From NCBI RefSeq assembly GCF_024323335.1, contig NC_066580.1, positions 86,103,391-86,167,390 on the forward strand: a DNA stretch of 64,000 nt, given 5' to 3'. The notes beneath the pieces are model-generated. The model was given only the letters and a program-made list of their open reading frames with translations, did no database searches and was not told the DNA's origin. Below, in pieces: positions 13,563 through 26,896 of the stretch (position 1 is the first letter of the stretch; every line of letters starts with the position of its first letter). Position numbers and translations under genes: made by a program. The stretch comes from Lathyrus oleraceus. Lineage: Eukaryota > Streptophyta > Magnoliopsida > Fabales > Fabaceae.

Positions 13563-13772
13563 TCACGAATTCATATCATCAATTACATCATTAGTTTTGG
13601 AGGAGGAACAACATGGGCGCCTTTGACAGAAAATAGGTGTGCAAAATGGAGCATTAATTTGGCAACAATCTTCTAGTACGGCTTGTACATTTCCAATTTG
13701 TACACTTGCAATAATAACAACTAAAACCACAAACTTGATGAACATGTTTAACAAATTTTTCATATAAATCAT
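13563..13772 (-). CDS. Small secreted cysteine-rich peptide, array copy 6
   Basis: The protein from the chosen start is identical to the consensus. A one-base deletion near 13799, just upstream, brings a farther ATG (13838) into frame, so the open frame here is 91 codons. This is most likely neutral change in untranslated or intronic sequence. Confidence 0.6.
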   Translation of the reverse strand: MIYMKNLLNMFIKFVVLVVIIASVQIGNVQAVLEDCCQINAPFCTPIFCQRRPCCSSSKTNDVIDDMNS

Positions 13773-15960
13773 GTTTGGCTTGCTGAGTAAAAACAAAATA
13801 ATATATAATAGTGAGTTATATTTTATGTTAGCTTTCACTTACTTATAAGCATTTGGACAATACTTCATACTATGATATATGACAATACACTGATGCAATA
13901 ATATACAACCTACTTTTTCTAAATATATTTGATAATGACTGACTGACAACTAATATTTAATTAGATTTTTAGATTAACATTTTTAAATATACTAATTAAA
14001 ATGTATTGTATTGGTTATTCTAGTAAATACATATCCTTAGCTATTAATATTTATATATGACTAGGATTATTTAACTAATATGTCTGAAATTAATGATATC
14101 GTTTCTTTTTATAAGGTTTATAATCTTGAAAAGATATTTTACTTCAATTACATAAATATTAAAATAAAATAACAAAAGGTAGGAATTTATAATAACTAAA
14201 TTTGTAATGAAACAAAAAATAAACTATTTTTTTAAATGTATTGGAAAAATAAAGCAAACAAAATTTTAACATTTTGTTAGATATGATATCTTCATAAACA
14301 AATAATGGTACATTTATGAGTATTTTTTAAAGTTAAACTAACATAATTAGAGAAACTTCGAAATAGTTTGTGTAAAATATTAAAAAGCATCGTTTCTTGT
14401 TTTTGTTTTAGTATTTTATAATGGGAATATATTAATAAAAAGAGTGGTACTAAAGTACTTTTTCTAATGTATTTTTGTGATATTTTTTAATCAAATTTTA
14501 AAGATAAACTCTTAAAAATTTATATAAGTCGTTGTCGTTTTCTAAACCTTTTTAACAGACTTTCGAATGGTGGCTCGCATAACATATTTTATTATTGATT
14601 TCATAATACTATCTTATTTAATTAGTTCCTTGACTATATTTTGACCACACAGATGTAGTTTCTTTATTTAATATTTCATTTTGGAAAAAAGTACTTCATT
14701 TTTATTTTATTTTTATCCTATTATAGGTAAGTTTACTGGCCCAAAATTTTCTATTTTACCTTTAATTTTGTTTAACGTACATTTTATTTATCAATATTTT
14801 AATATGATTTTTCTAAAATAAATATAATTTTAGAAAAACCTAATACAATTTTATGAAATTTTGTTTTCAATTTTTAAAAATAAAAACCAATATGTTCGCT
14901 GATTAATCCTTTAAATTGTAGGGGTTATATTGACAAAGGTTTGTCAAGTACTACAGTTCGATTCTCTATAACCATGTGAACCCATAACCTAGTGTTTCTT
15001 AACGTTGTTACATGTTTATGTATACAAGGACATCTAAGTATCCATAACTATACACGTATATTTAGTAAAAATCAATATCGTTTCGTGAAAACTTAATCAC
15101 ATTTACGAAAGTTTATAAATATTTTCTATTAAGCTATGAAATATATGAAAACATATATTAAAACCCTTAATACTTTAATAATGATTTGTTTTAAAAGATA
15201 GACATAGGATTTTATGAAATTATATAAATTTTAATATATAGATATATATTGTGCGGGTATGGAACTGCGTAGGTACTAAGGTATCCGAACATGCACCCAT
15301 GCATTTTTGTTTTAGTGAATAAATATCCATGCTAATGGTCATACGAATTTTATGGATTTTCACCCTAACCATTATGATTTATTTTTGGATGCCCATTGGG
15401 TATTTGTCTATTTGTCCACTCTACCTAAACACAAAATTCATTTTTACTTTCATAAATATTTGATGTTACATCATTTCAAAATGAAAGAATAGTTAGATTT
15501 TACAAAACCAAAACACTTTTATTCGAAAATAAATTATATGAAACACCAAGTAAATTATTTATGCGCAAAGGGTTTGCTTAATAATACAAGTTTTAGCTTC
15601 AAACCACATAGGGTAAAACTCATATCTTTCAGGAGATGGTAATAATTTAATCCATAATGTCATGTTAATTCATATTACATCCACGTTTATATCGTTTTTT
15701 CTTAATTAAAAAATATCCATTCCAGTAATGAAATATTATAACGATACTTTTGGATTAAAATACATCTGAGTCGAAATAAATACTTGTTAGACCGTGATGA
15801 CACTCAAATATATATACACTAACAAAATTTTCAAAAAAAACCCAGATTACTATAAAATATAATTGAAAACCAATCTTATTGATTAAATTTTTACATATGA
15901 GATATATTTATCTTCATATGAGTAAGGATTGGTCTAAAAGCATATAGGAGACAGAGAGTT

Positions 15961-16170
15961 TCACGAATTCATATCATCAATTACATCATTAGTTTTGGAG
16001 GAGGAACAACATGGGCGCCTTTGACAGAAAATAGGTGTGCAAAATGGAGCATTAATTTGGCAACAATCTTCTAGTACGGCTTGTACATTTCCAATTTGTA
16101 CACTTGCAATAATAACAACTAAAACCACAAACTTGATGAACATGTTTAACAAATTTTTCATATAAATCAT
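15961..16170 (-). CDS. Small secreted cysteine-rich peptide, array copy 7
   Basis: The protein is identical to the consensus. It carries the upstream G variant shared with copies 3, 8, 9 and 10, suggesting that copies 7-10 spread as a block. Confidence 0.6.
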   Translation of the reverse strand: MIYMKNLLNMFIKFVVLVVIIASVQIGNVQAVLEDCCQINAPFCTPIFCQRRPCCSSSKTNDVIDDMNS

Positions 16171-18359
16171 GTTTGGCTTGCTGAGTAAAAACAAAATGAA
16201 TATATAATAGTGAGTTATATTTTATGTTAGCTTTCACTTACTTATAAGCATTTGGACAATACTTCATACTATGATATATGACAATACACTGATGCAATAA
16301 TATACAACCTACTTTTTCTAAATATATTTGATAATGACTGACTGACAACTAATATTTAATTAGATTTTTAGATTAACATTTTTAAATATACTAATTAAAA
16401 TGTATTGTATTGGTTATTCTAGTAAATACATATCCTTAGCTATTAATATTTATATATGACTAGGATTATTTAACTAATATGTCTGAAATTAATGATATCG
16501 TTTCTTTTTATAAGGTTTATAATCTTGAAAAGATATTTTACTTCAATTACATAAATATTAAAATAAAATAACAAAAGGTAGGAATTTATAATAACTAAAT
16601 TTGTAATGAAACAAAAAATAAACTATTTTTTAAATGTATTGGAAAAATAAAGCAAACAAAATTTTAACATTTTGTTAGATATGATATCTTCATAAACAAA
16701 TAATGGTACATTTATGAGTATTTTTTTAAAGTTAAACTAACATAATTAGAGAAACTTCGAAATAGTTTGTGTAAAATATTAAAAAGCATCGTTTCTTGTT
16801 TTTGTTTTAGTATTTTATAATGGGAATATATTAATAAAAAGAGTGGTACTAAAGTACTTTTTCTAATGTATTTTTGTGATATTTTTTAATCAAATTTTAA
16901 AGATAAACTCTTAAAAATTTATATAAGTCGTTGTCGTTTTCTAAACCTTTTTAACAGACTTTCGAATGGTGGCTCGCATAACATATTTTATTATTGATTT
17001 CATAATACTATCTTATTTAATTAGTTCCTTGACTATATTTTGACCACACAGATGTAGTTTCTTTATTTAATATTTCATTTTGGAAAAAAGTACTTCATTT
17101 TTATTTTATTTTTATCCTATTATAGGTAAGTTTACTGGCCCAAAATTTTCTATTTTACCTTTAATTTTGTTTAACGTACATTTTATTTATCAATATTTTA
17201 ATATGATTTTTCTAAAATAAATATAATTTTAGAAAAACCTAATACAATTTTATGAAATTTTGTTTTCAATTTTTAAAAATAAAAACCAATATGTTCGCTG
17301 ATTAATCCTTTAAATTGTAGGGGTTATATTGACAAAGGTTTGTCAAGTACTACAGTTCGATTCTCTATAACCATGTGAACCCATAACCTAGTGTTTCTTA
17401 ACGTTGTTACATGTTTATGTATACAAGGACATCTAAGTATCCATAACTATACACGTATATTTAGTAAAAATCAATATCGTTTCGTGAAAACTTAATCACA
17501 TTTACGAAAGTTTATAAATATTTTCTATTAAGCTATGAAATATATGAAAACATATATTAAAACCCTTAATACTTTAATAATGATTTGTTTTAAAAGATAG
17601 ACATAGGATTTTATGAAATTATATAAATTTTAATATATAGATATATATTGTGCGGGTATGGAACTGCGTAGGTACTAAGGTATCCGAACATGCACCCATG
17701 CATTTTTGTTTTAGTGAATAAATATCCATGCTAATGGTCATACGAATTTTATGGATTTTCACCCTAACCATTATGATTTATTTTTGGATGCCCATTGGGT
17801 ATTTGTCTATTTGTCCACTCTACCTAAACACAAAATTCATTTTTACTTTCATAAATATTTGATGTTACATCATTTCAAAATGAAAGAATAGTTAGATTTT
17901 ACAAAACCAAAACACTTTTATTCGAAAATAAATTATATGAAACACCAAGTAAATTATTTATGCGCAAAGGGTTTGCTTAATAATACAAGTTTTAGCTTCA
18001 AACCACATAGGGTAAAACTCATATCTTTCAGGAGATGGTAATAATTTAATCCATAATGTCATGTTAATTCATATTACATCCACGTTTATATCGTTTTTTC
18101 TTAATTAAAAAATATCCATTCCAGTAATGAAATATTATAACGATACTTTTGGATTAAAATACATCTGAGTCGAAATAAATACTTGTTAGACCGTGATGAC
18201 ACTCAAATATATATACACTAACAAAATTTTCAAAAAAAACCCAGATTACTATAAAATATAATTGAAAACCAATCTTATTGATTAAATTTTTACATATGAG
18301 ATATATTTATCTTCATATGAGTAAGGATTGGTCTAAAAGCATATAGGAGACAGAGAGTT

Positions 18360-18569
18360 TCACGAATTCATATCATCAATTACATCATTAGTTTTGGAGG
18401 AGGAACAACATGGGCGCCTTTGACAGAAAATAGGTGTGCAAAATGGAGCATTAATTTGGCAACAATCTTCTAGTACGGCTTGTACATTTCCAATTTGTAC
18501 ACTTGCAATAATAACAACTAAAACCACAAACTTGATGAACATGTTTAACAAATTTTTCATATAAATCAT
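18360..18569 (-). CDS. Small secreted cysteine-rich peptide, array copy 8
   Basis: The protein is identical to the consensus, with the same upstream G variant as copies 7, 9 and 10. Confidence 0.6.
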   Translation of the reverse strand: MIYMKNLLNMFIKFVVLVVIIASVQIGNVQAVLEDCCQINAPFCTPIFCQRRPCCSSSKTNDVIDDMNS

Positions 18570-20758
18570 GTTTGGCTTGCTGAGTAAAAACAAAATGAAT
18601 ATATAATAGTGAGTTATATTTTATGTTAGCTTTCACTTACTTATAAGCATTTGGACAATACTTCATACTATGATATATGACAATACACTGATGCAATAAT
18701 ATACAACCTACTTTTTCTAAATATATTTGATAATGACTGACTGACAACTAATATTTAATTAGATTTTTAGATTAACATTTTTAAATATACTAATTAAAAT
18801 GTATTGTATTGGTTATTCTAGTAAATACATATCCTTAGCTATTAATATTTATATATGACTAGGATTATTTAACTAATATGTCTGAAATTAATGATATCGT
18901 TTCTTTTTATAAGGTTTATAATCTTGAAAAGATATTTTACTTCAATTACATAAATATTAAAATAAAATAACAAAAGGTAGGAATTTATAATAACTAAATT
19001 TGTAATGAAACAAAAAATAAACTATTTTTTAAATGTATTGGAAAAATAAAGCAAACAAAATTTTAACATTTTGTTAGATATGATATCTTCATAAACAAAT
19101 AATGGTACATTTATGAGTATTTTTTTAAAGTTAAACTAACATAATTAGAGAAACTTCGAAATAGTTTGTGTAAAATATTAAAAAGCATCGTTTCTTGTTT
19201 TTGTTTTAGTATTTTATAATGGGAATATATTAATAAAAAGAGTGGTACTAAAGTACTTTTTCTAATGTATTTTTGTGATATTTTTTAATCAAATTTTAAA
19301 GATAAACTCTTAAAAATTTATATAAGTCGTTGTCGTTTTCTAAACCTTTTTAACAGACTTTCGAATGGTGGCTCGCATAACATATTTTATTATTGATTTC
19401 ATAATACTATCTTATTTAATTAGTTCCTTGACTATATTTTGACCACACAGATGTAGTTTCTTTATTTAATATTTCATTTTGGAAAAAAGTACTTCATTTT
19501 TATTTTATTTTTATCCTATTATAGGTAAGTTTACTGGCCCAAAATTTTCTATTTTACCTTTAATTTTGTTTAACGTACATTTTATTTATCAATATTTTAA
19601 TATGATTTTTCTAAAATAAATATAATTTTAGAAAAACCTAATACAATTTTATGAAATTTTGTTTTCAATTTTTAAAAATAAAAACCAATATGTTCGCTGA
19701 TTAATCCTTTAAATTGTAGGGGTTATATTGACAAAGGTTTGTCAAGTACTACAGTTCGATTCTCTATAACCATGTGAACCCATAACCTAGTGTTTCTTAA
19801 CGTTGTTACATGTTTATGTATACAAGGACATCTAAGTATCCATAACTATACACGTATATTTAGTAAAAATCAATATCGTTTCGTGAAAACTTAATCACAT
19901 TTACGAAAGTTTATAAATATTTTCTATTAAGCTATGAAATATATGAAAACATATATTAAAACCCTTAATACTTTAATAATGATTTGTTTTAAAAGATAGA
20001 CATAGGATTTTATGAAATTATATAAATTTTAATATATAGATATATATTGTGCGGGTATGGAACTGCGTAGGTACTAAGGTATCCGAACATGCACCCATGC
20101 ATTTTTGTTTTAGTGAATAAATATCCATGCTAATGGTCATACGAATTTTATGGATTTTCACCCTAACCATTATGATTTATTTTTGGATGCCCATTGGGTA
20201 TTTGTCTATTTGTCCACTCTACCTAAACACAAAATTCATTTTTACTTTCATAAATATTTGATGTTACATCATTTCAAAATGAAAGAATAGTTAGATTTTA
20301 CAAAACCAAAACACTTTTATTCGAAAATAAATTATATGAAACACCAAGTAAATTATTTATGCGCAAAGGGTTTGCTTAATAATACAAGTTTTAGCTTCAA
20401 ACCACATAGGGTAAAACTCATATCTTTCAGGAGATGGTAATAATTTAATCCATAATGTCATGTTAATTCATATTACATCCACGTTTATATCGTTTTTTCT
20501 TAATTAAAAAATATCCATTCCAGTAATGAAATATTATAACGATACTTTTGGATTAAAATACATCTGAGTCGAAATAAATACTTGTTAGACCGTGATGACA
20601 CTCAAATATATATACACTAACAAAATTTTCAAAAAAAACCCAGATTACTATAAAATATAATTGAAAACCAATCTTATTGATTAAATTTTTACATATGAGA
20701 TATATTTATCTTCATATGAGTAAGGATTGGTCTAAAAGCATATAGGAGACAGAGAGTT

Positions 20759-20968
20759 TCACGAATTCATATCATCAATTACATCATTAGTTTTGGAGGA
20801 GGAACAACATGGGCGCCTTTGACAGAAAATAGGTGTGCAAAATGGAGCATTAATTTGGCAACAATCTTCTAGTACGGCTTGTACATTTCCAATTTGTACA
20901 CTTGCAATAATAACAACTAAAACCACAAACTTGATGAACATGTTTAACAAATTTTTCATATAAATCAT
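20759..20968 (-). CDS. Small secreted cysteine-rich peptide, array copy 9
   Basis: The protein is identical to the consensus, with the same upstream G variant as copies 7, 8 and 10. Confidence 0.6.
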   Translation of the reverse strand: MIYMKNLLNMFIKFVVLVVIIASVQIGNVQAVLEDCCQINAPFCTPIFCQRRPCCSSSKTNDVIDDMNS

Positions 20969-23158
20969 GTTTGGCTTGCTGAGTAAAAACAAAATGAATA
21001 TATAATAGTGAGTTATATTTTATGTTAGCTTTCACTTACTTATAAGCATTTGGACAATACTTCATACTATGATATATGACAATACACTGATGCAATAATA
21101 TACAACCTACTTTTTCTAAATATATTTGATAATGACTGACTGACAACTAATATTTAATTAGATTTTTAGATTAACATTTTTAAATATACTAATTAAAATG
21201 TATTGTATTGGTTATTCTAGTAAATACATATCCTTAGCTATTAATATTTATATATGACTAGGATTATTTAACTAATATGTCTGAAATTAATGATATCGTT
21301 TCTTTTTATAAGGTTTATAATCTTGAAAAGATATTTTACTTCAATTACATAAATATTAAAATAAAATAACAAAAGGTAGGAATTTATAATAACTAAATTT
21401 GTAATGAAACAAAAAATAAACTATTTTTTTAAATGTATTGGAAAAATAAAGCAAACAAAATTTTAACATTTTGTTAGATATGATATCTTCATAAACAAAT
21501 AATGGTACATTTATGAGTATTTTTTTAAAGTTAAACTAACATAATTAGAGAAACTTCGAAATAGTTTGTGTAAAATATTAAAAAGCATCGTTTCTTGTTT
21601 TTGTTTTAGTATTTTATAATGGGAATATATTAATAAAAAGAGTGGTACTAAAGTACTTTTTCTAATGTATTTTTGTGATATTTTTTAATCAAATTTTAAA
21701 GATAAACTCTTAAAAATTTATATAAGTCGTTGTCGTTTTCTAAACCTTTTTAACAGACTTTCGAATGGTGGCTCGCATAACATATTTTATTATTGATTTC
21801 ATAATACTATCTTATTTAATTAGTTCCTTGACTATATTTTGACCACACAGATGTAGTTTCTTTATTTAATATTTCATTTTGGAAAAAAGTACTTCATTTT
21901 TATTTTATTTTTATCCTATTATAGGTAAGTTTACTGGCCCAAAATTTTCTATTTTACCTTTAATTTTGTTTAACGTACATTTTATTTATCAATATTTTAA
22001 TATGATTTTTCTAAAATAAATATAATTTTAGAAAAACCTAATACAATTTTATGAAATTTTGTTTTCAATTTTTAAAAATAAAAACCAATATGTTCGCTGA
22101 TTAATCCTTTAAATTGTAGGGGTTATATTGACAAAGGTTTGTCAAGTACTACAGTTCGATTCTCTATAACCATGTGAACCCATAACCTAGTGTTTCTTAA
22201 CGTTGTTACATGTTTATGTATACAAGGACATCTAAGTATCCATAACTATACACGTATATTTAGTAAAAATCAATATCGTTTCGTGAAAACTTAATCACAT
22301 TTACGAAAGTTTATAAATATTTTCTATTAAGCTATGAAATATATGAAAACATATATTAAAACCCTTAATACTTTAATAATGATTTGTTTTAAAAGATAGA
22401 CATAGGATTTTATGAAATTATATAAATTTTAATATATAGATATATATTGTGCGGGTATGGAACTGCGTAGGTACTAAGGTATCCGAACATGCACCCATGC
22501 ATTTTTGTTTTAGTGAATAAATATCCATGCTAATGGTCATACGAATTTTATGGATTTTCACCCTAACCATTATGATTTATTTTTGGATGCCCATTGGGTA
22601 TTTGTCTATTTGTCCACTCTACCTAAACACAAAATTCATTTTTACTTTCATAAATATTTGATGTTACATCATTTCAAAATGAAAGAATAGTTAGATTTTA
22701 CAAAACCAAAACACTTTTATTCGAAAATAAATTATATGAAACACCAAGTAAATTATTTATGCGCAAAGGGTTTGCTTAATAATACAAGTTTTAGCTTCAA
22801 ACCACATAGGGTAAAACTCATATCTTTCAGGAGATGGTAATAATTTAATCCATAATGTCATGTTAATTCATATTACATCCACGTTTATATCGTTTTTTCT
22901 TAATTAAAAAATATCCATTCCAGTAATGAAATATTATAACGATACTTTTGGATTAAAATACATCTGAGTCGAAATAAATACTTGTTAGACCGTGATGACA
23001 CTCAAATATATATACACTAACAAAATTTTCAAAAAAAACCCAGATTACTATAAAATATAATTGAAAACCAATCTTATTGATTAAATTTTTACATATGAGA
23101 TATATTTATCTTCATATGAGTAAGGATTGGTCTAAAAGCATATAGGAGACAGAGAGTT

Positions 23159-23368
23159 TCACGAATTCATATCATCAATTACATCATTAGTTTTGGAGGA
23201 GGAACAACATGGGCGCCTTTGACAGAAAATAGGTGTGCAAAATGGAGCATTAATTTGGCAACAATCTTCTAGTACGGCTTGTACATTTCCAATTTGTACA
23301 CTTGCAATAATAACAACTAAAACCACAAACTTGATGAACATGTTTAACAAATTTTTCATATAAATCAT
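23159..23368 (-). CDS. Small secreted cysteine-rich peptide, array copy 10
   Basis: The protein is identical to the consensus. This is the last copy: the following partial unit (23991-25294) is cut before it reaches its peptide ORF. Confidence 0.6.
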   Translation of the reverse strand: MIYMKNLLNMFIKFVVLVVIIASVQIGNVQAVLEDCCQINAPFCTPIFCQRRPCCSSSKTNDVIDDMNS

Positions 23369-25294
23369 GTTTGGCTTGCTGAGTAAAAACAAAATGAATA
23401 TATAATAGTGAGTTATATTTTATGTTAGCTTTCACTTACTTATAAGCATTTGGACAATACTTCATACTATGATATATGACAATACACTGATGCAATAATA
23501 TACAACCTACTTTTTCTAAATATATTTGATAATGACTGACTGACAACTAATATTTAATTAGATTTTTAGATTAACATTTTTAAATATACTAATTAAAATG
23601 TATTGTATTGGTTATTCTAGTAAATACATATCCTTAGCTATTAATATTTATATATGACTAGGATTATTTAACTAATATGTCTGAAATTAATGATATCGTT
23701 TCTTTTTATAAGGTTTATAATCTTGAAAAGATATTTTACTTCAATTACATAAATATTAAAATAAAATAACAAAAGGTAGGAATTTATAATAACTAAATTT
23801 GTAATGAAACAAAAAATAAACTATTTTTTTAAATGTATTGGAAAAATAAAGCAAACAAAATTTTAACATTTTGTTAGATATGATATCTTCATAAACAAAT
23901 AATGGTACATTTATGAGTATTTTTTTAAAGTTAAACTAACATAATTAGAGAAACTTCGAAATAGTTTGTGTAAAATATTAAAAAGCATCGTTTCTTGTTT
24001 TTGTTTTAGTATTTTATAATGGGAATATATTAATAAAAAGAGTGGTACTAAAGTACTTTTTCTAATGTATTTTTGTGATATTTTTTAATCAAATTTTAAA
24101 GATAAACTCTTAAAAATTTATATAAGTCGTTGTCGTTTTCTAAACCTTTTTAACAGACTTTCGAATGGTGGCTCGCATAACATATTTTATTATTGATTTC
24201 ATAATACTATCTTATTTAATTAGTTCCTTGACTATATTTTGACCACACAGATGTAGTTTCTTTATTTAATATTTCATTTTGGAAAAAAGTACTTCATTTT
24301 TATTTTATTTTTATCCTATTATAGGTAAGTTTACTGGCCCAAAATTTTCTATTTTACCTTTAATTTTGTTTAACGTACATTTTATTTATCAATATTTTAA
24401 TATGATTTTTCTAAAATAAATATAATTTTAGAAAAACCTAATACAATTTTATGAAATTTTGTTTTCAATTTTTAAAAATAAAAACCAATATGTTCGCTGA
24501 TTAATCCTTTAAATTGTAGGGGTTATATTGACAAAGGTTTGTCAAGTACTACAGTTCGATTCTCTATAACCATGTGAACCCATAACCTAGTGTTTCTTAA
24601 CGTTGTTACATGTTTATGTATACAAGGACATCTAAGTATCCATAACTATACACGTATATTTAGTAAAAATCAATATCGTTTCGTGAAAACTTAATCACAT
24701 TTACGAAAGTTTATAAATATTTTCTATTAAGCTATGAAATATATGAAAACATATATTAAAACCCTTAATACTTTAATAATGATTTGTTTTAAAAGATAGA
24801 CATAGGATTTTATGAAATTATATAAATTTTAATATATAGATATATATTGTGCGGGTATGGAACTGCGTAGGTACTAAGGTATCCGAACATGCACCCATGC
24901 ATTTTTGTTTTAGTGAATAAATATCCATGCTAATGGTCATACGAATTTTATGGATTTTCACCCTAACCATTATGATTTATTTTTGGATGCCCATTGGGTA
25001 TTTGTCTATTTGTCCACTCTACCTAAACACAAAATTCATTTTTACTTTCATAAATATTTGATGTTACATCATTTCAAAATGAAAGAATAGTTAGATTTTA
25101 CAAAACCAAAACACTTTTATTCGAAAATAAATTATATGAAACACCAAGTAAATTATTTATGCGCAAAGGGTTTGCTTAATAATACAAGTTTTAGCTTCAA
25201 ACCACATAGGGTAAAACTCATATCTTTCGGGAGATGGTAATAATTTAATCCATAATGTCATGTTAATTTATATTACATCCACGTTTATATCGTT

Positions 25295-25712
25295 TGAAGA
25301 CATGACCACGGAAAGATCTTCTATAATATTAGGAAATACCATAATGAAGACATGATCACTAAGAGTCACCTTCACTACATCCACAATACTCACCATTCAA
25401 TCTGCAACTAGGATTGGAACCTATTGACCCTTTTCAATCATGGTGGGATTATACTTGCATGGTACAACTTTATCGGATGCATAGGGGACAAGGCCTGCTA
25501 ACAGTATAACTAATGGTGATACCAATATGTTTTCTCCTACTGCTGCTATCAAATTGAATGACTACCCTCTCGGGGTTTTTGAATACTGGCACAATGACGT
25601 TCACATCATCTCCCACATACCTCGATTGTTGAACCTGGATAACATTCTCATCCATTAATCTCTGAATATCTCTTTTAACAATTATACAGCCACAAGGATT
25701 CACACTACAAAT
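25295..25712 (-). pseudogene. Fragment of the Ogre-type gag-pro spacer/protease region
   Basis: On the minus strand the frame reads through motifs such as DIQRLMDENVIQVQQSR and VPVFKNPERVVIQ, then a frame break leads to KYNPTMIEKG-like sequence and several stops toward 25295. I recognise these as Ogre/Tat polyprotein sequence between gag and protease; that assignment is from family knowledge, not from a search. It lies wrongly placed, directly behind the first ~140 bp of an LTR, and it abuts the peptide array at 25294. Confidence 0.6.
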
Positions 25713-25851
25713 GTCATAACCATCATGGTGATCTCTCCCAATGCAAACCCAATGAATAAGGGGTATGGAGAATGCCAAGGTGTGATCCCAAAGCTAATGC
25801 ATATGATGAGATGACATGAGGGATCTTAGTTTCAAAATTTGGGGTCTTACA
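25713..25851 (-). mobile_element. Truncated start of the 3' LTR of element A
   Basis: The minus strand begins TGTAAGACCCCAAATTTTG and continues AAGATCCCTCATG, closely resembling the start of the element C LTR at 52568. GATCACCA lies about 120 bp in, as in C. Resemblance is lost near 25712, where coding-type sequence begins, so only about 140 bp of the LTR are present. Confidence 0.7.
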
Positions 25852-26077
25852 GGAACAAGAATTTTTTTTTGCAGGGGATGAGAATAAATGAGAACAAATC
25901 TAAAATACTCAAACCAAACAGGGGATGACAATTTCACTTAGGAAATACACGCTCAAACTCAACTAGGGAAGAACGAACTTCAACACAGGAGTAAAAGAGA
26001 TGCATTATGTACTATCGGTTGTTGGTTAAGGAGATAATACACTCAGACAGAGGGACATTCTTTACTAGTTAGGGTAA

Positions 26078-26670
26078 ACATATCAAGGATAACTCTATGA
26101 GGAAACAAAGGTGTAATCATTATCGGTTACTGGGTAGAATAGCCTACTAGGGAGAGAAGATCAAATAAGATTTACAACTACCAGTTACTGGGTAGAAGAC
26201 CAAAGAGAGAGTATCCATAACTGGGTAAAGTGAACATATCAAGGACAAACTCAAAGGAAGAATATCTGTCATCGGTTAGGATGAACATATTAAGGATAGA
26301 CCACCTGGGGAATGAAGAAGAATATCCATTACGTGTTAGGGTAAACATATCAAGGATAGACTACCGAGGAAAAATAGGAATTACAACTACCAGTTACTGG
26401 GCATAAGACCACAAAAATAGAGAGAATCCATCACTGGTTAGAGTCAATATATCAAGGATTAACTATGAGGGGAAAAATAAGATTTATATCTCCCATTTAT
26501 TGGACAGAAGACCGCAAAGAGGAGAAAATCTGTCATCGGTTAAAATGGACATATCAAGGAGTAACTCTCTGGGGAATAAAAGTAGGTATTGCAACTACCT
26601 TTTTACTGGGTAAAAAACCAAAAAAGGAAGAATATCCATCACCGGTTAGAGTGAACATATCAAGGATAAA
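26078..26670. repeat. Irregular tandem repeats in the element A 3' UTR
   Basis: Seven close copies of ACATATCAAGGAT occur near 26078, 26230, 26283, 26343, 26446, 26549 and 26653, interleaved with copies of the CAGTTACTGGGTA-type motif. The spacing is uneven (about 50-150 bp), as in decayed or composite minisatellites. Confidence 0.8.
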
Positions 26671-26882
26671 CTTACAGGGCAAACGTGAAAACGAATCCGC
26701 TGGGGAAAACAAAGGAAGTATACTACGTTTTACCGGGTATTGGGCAAAAGTAATCTACTCAACATCAAGAATAACATTACTAGTTACTTGGTAATAAACT
26801 CTTGGAGACCAAAAGATCTATCTAGGTAAAAACTAGAAAGAAACGGTTAAACAAAGACTTAGCCCAATGAGGATATAACTAA

Positions 26883-26896
26883 GGGGGGGGGGGGGG
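26883..26896. repeat. Run of 14 G
   Basis: This is an uninterrupted G14 tract in the element A 3' UTR. Length polymorphism and sequencing error are both likely here. Confidence 0.85.

Larger units (their letters stand above)
1..25294. repeat. Tandem array of ~2399-bp monomers (10 complete units plus a partial one)
   Basis: The same 2.4-kb sequence repeats head to tail; the peptide stop codon recurs at 1568, 3967, 6367, 8766, 11165, 13563, 15961, 18360, 20759 and 23159, a spacing of 2398-2400 bp. Units differ by scattered single bases and by one-base length changes in homopolymers. The first unit, 1-2399, carries the most private differences. The eleventh unit starts near 23991 and stops at about 25294, where retroelement sequence begins. 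The left end lies outside the window. The monomer is very A+T-rich and each holds one small minus-strand ORF. It can be read as a satellite with a kilobase monomer (known in Fabeae, including at centromeres) or as a very recently homogenised tandem gene family. Confidence 0.97.

Noticed and set aside
1..25294. Reading the regular repeats as a CRISPR-like or operon system
   Set aside because: Repeats are 2.4 kb and contiguous without unique spacers, and the surroundings are plant retrotransposons.
26465..26794. 109-codon plus-strand frame
   Set aside because: It lies across the irregular repeats of the element A 3' UTR and reads repeat sequence.
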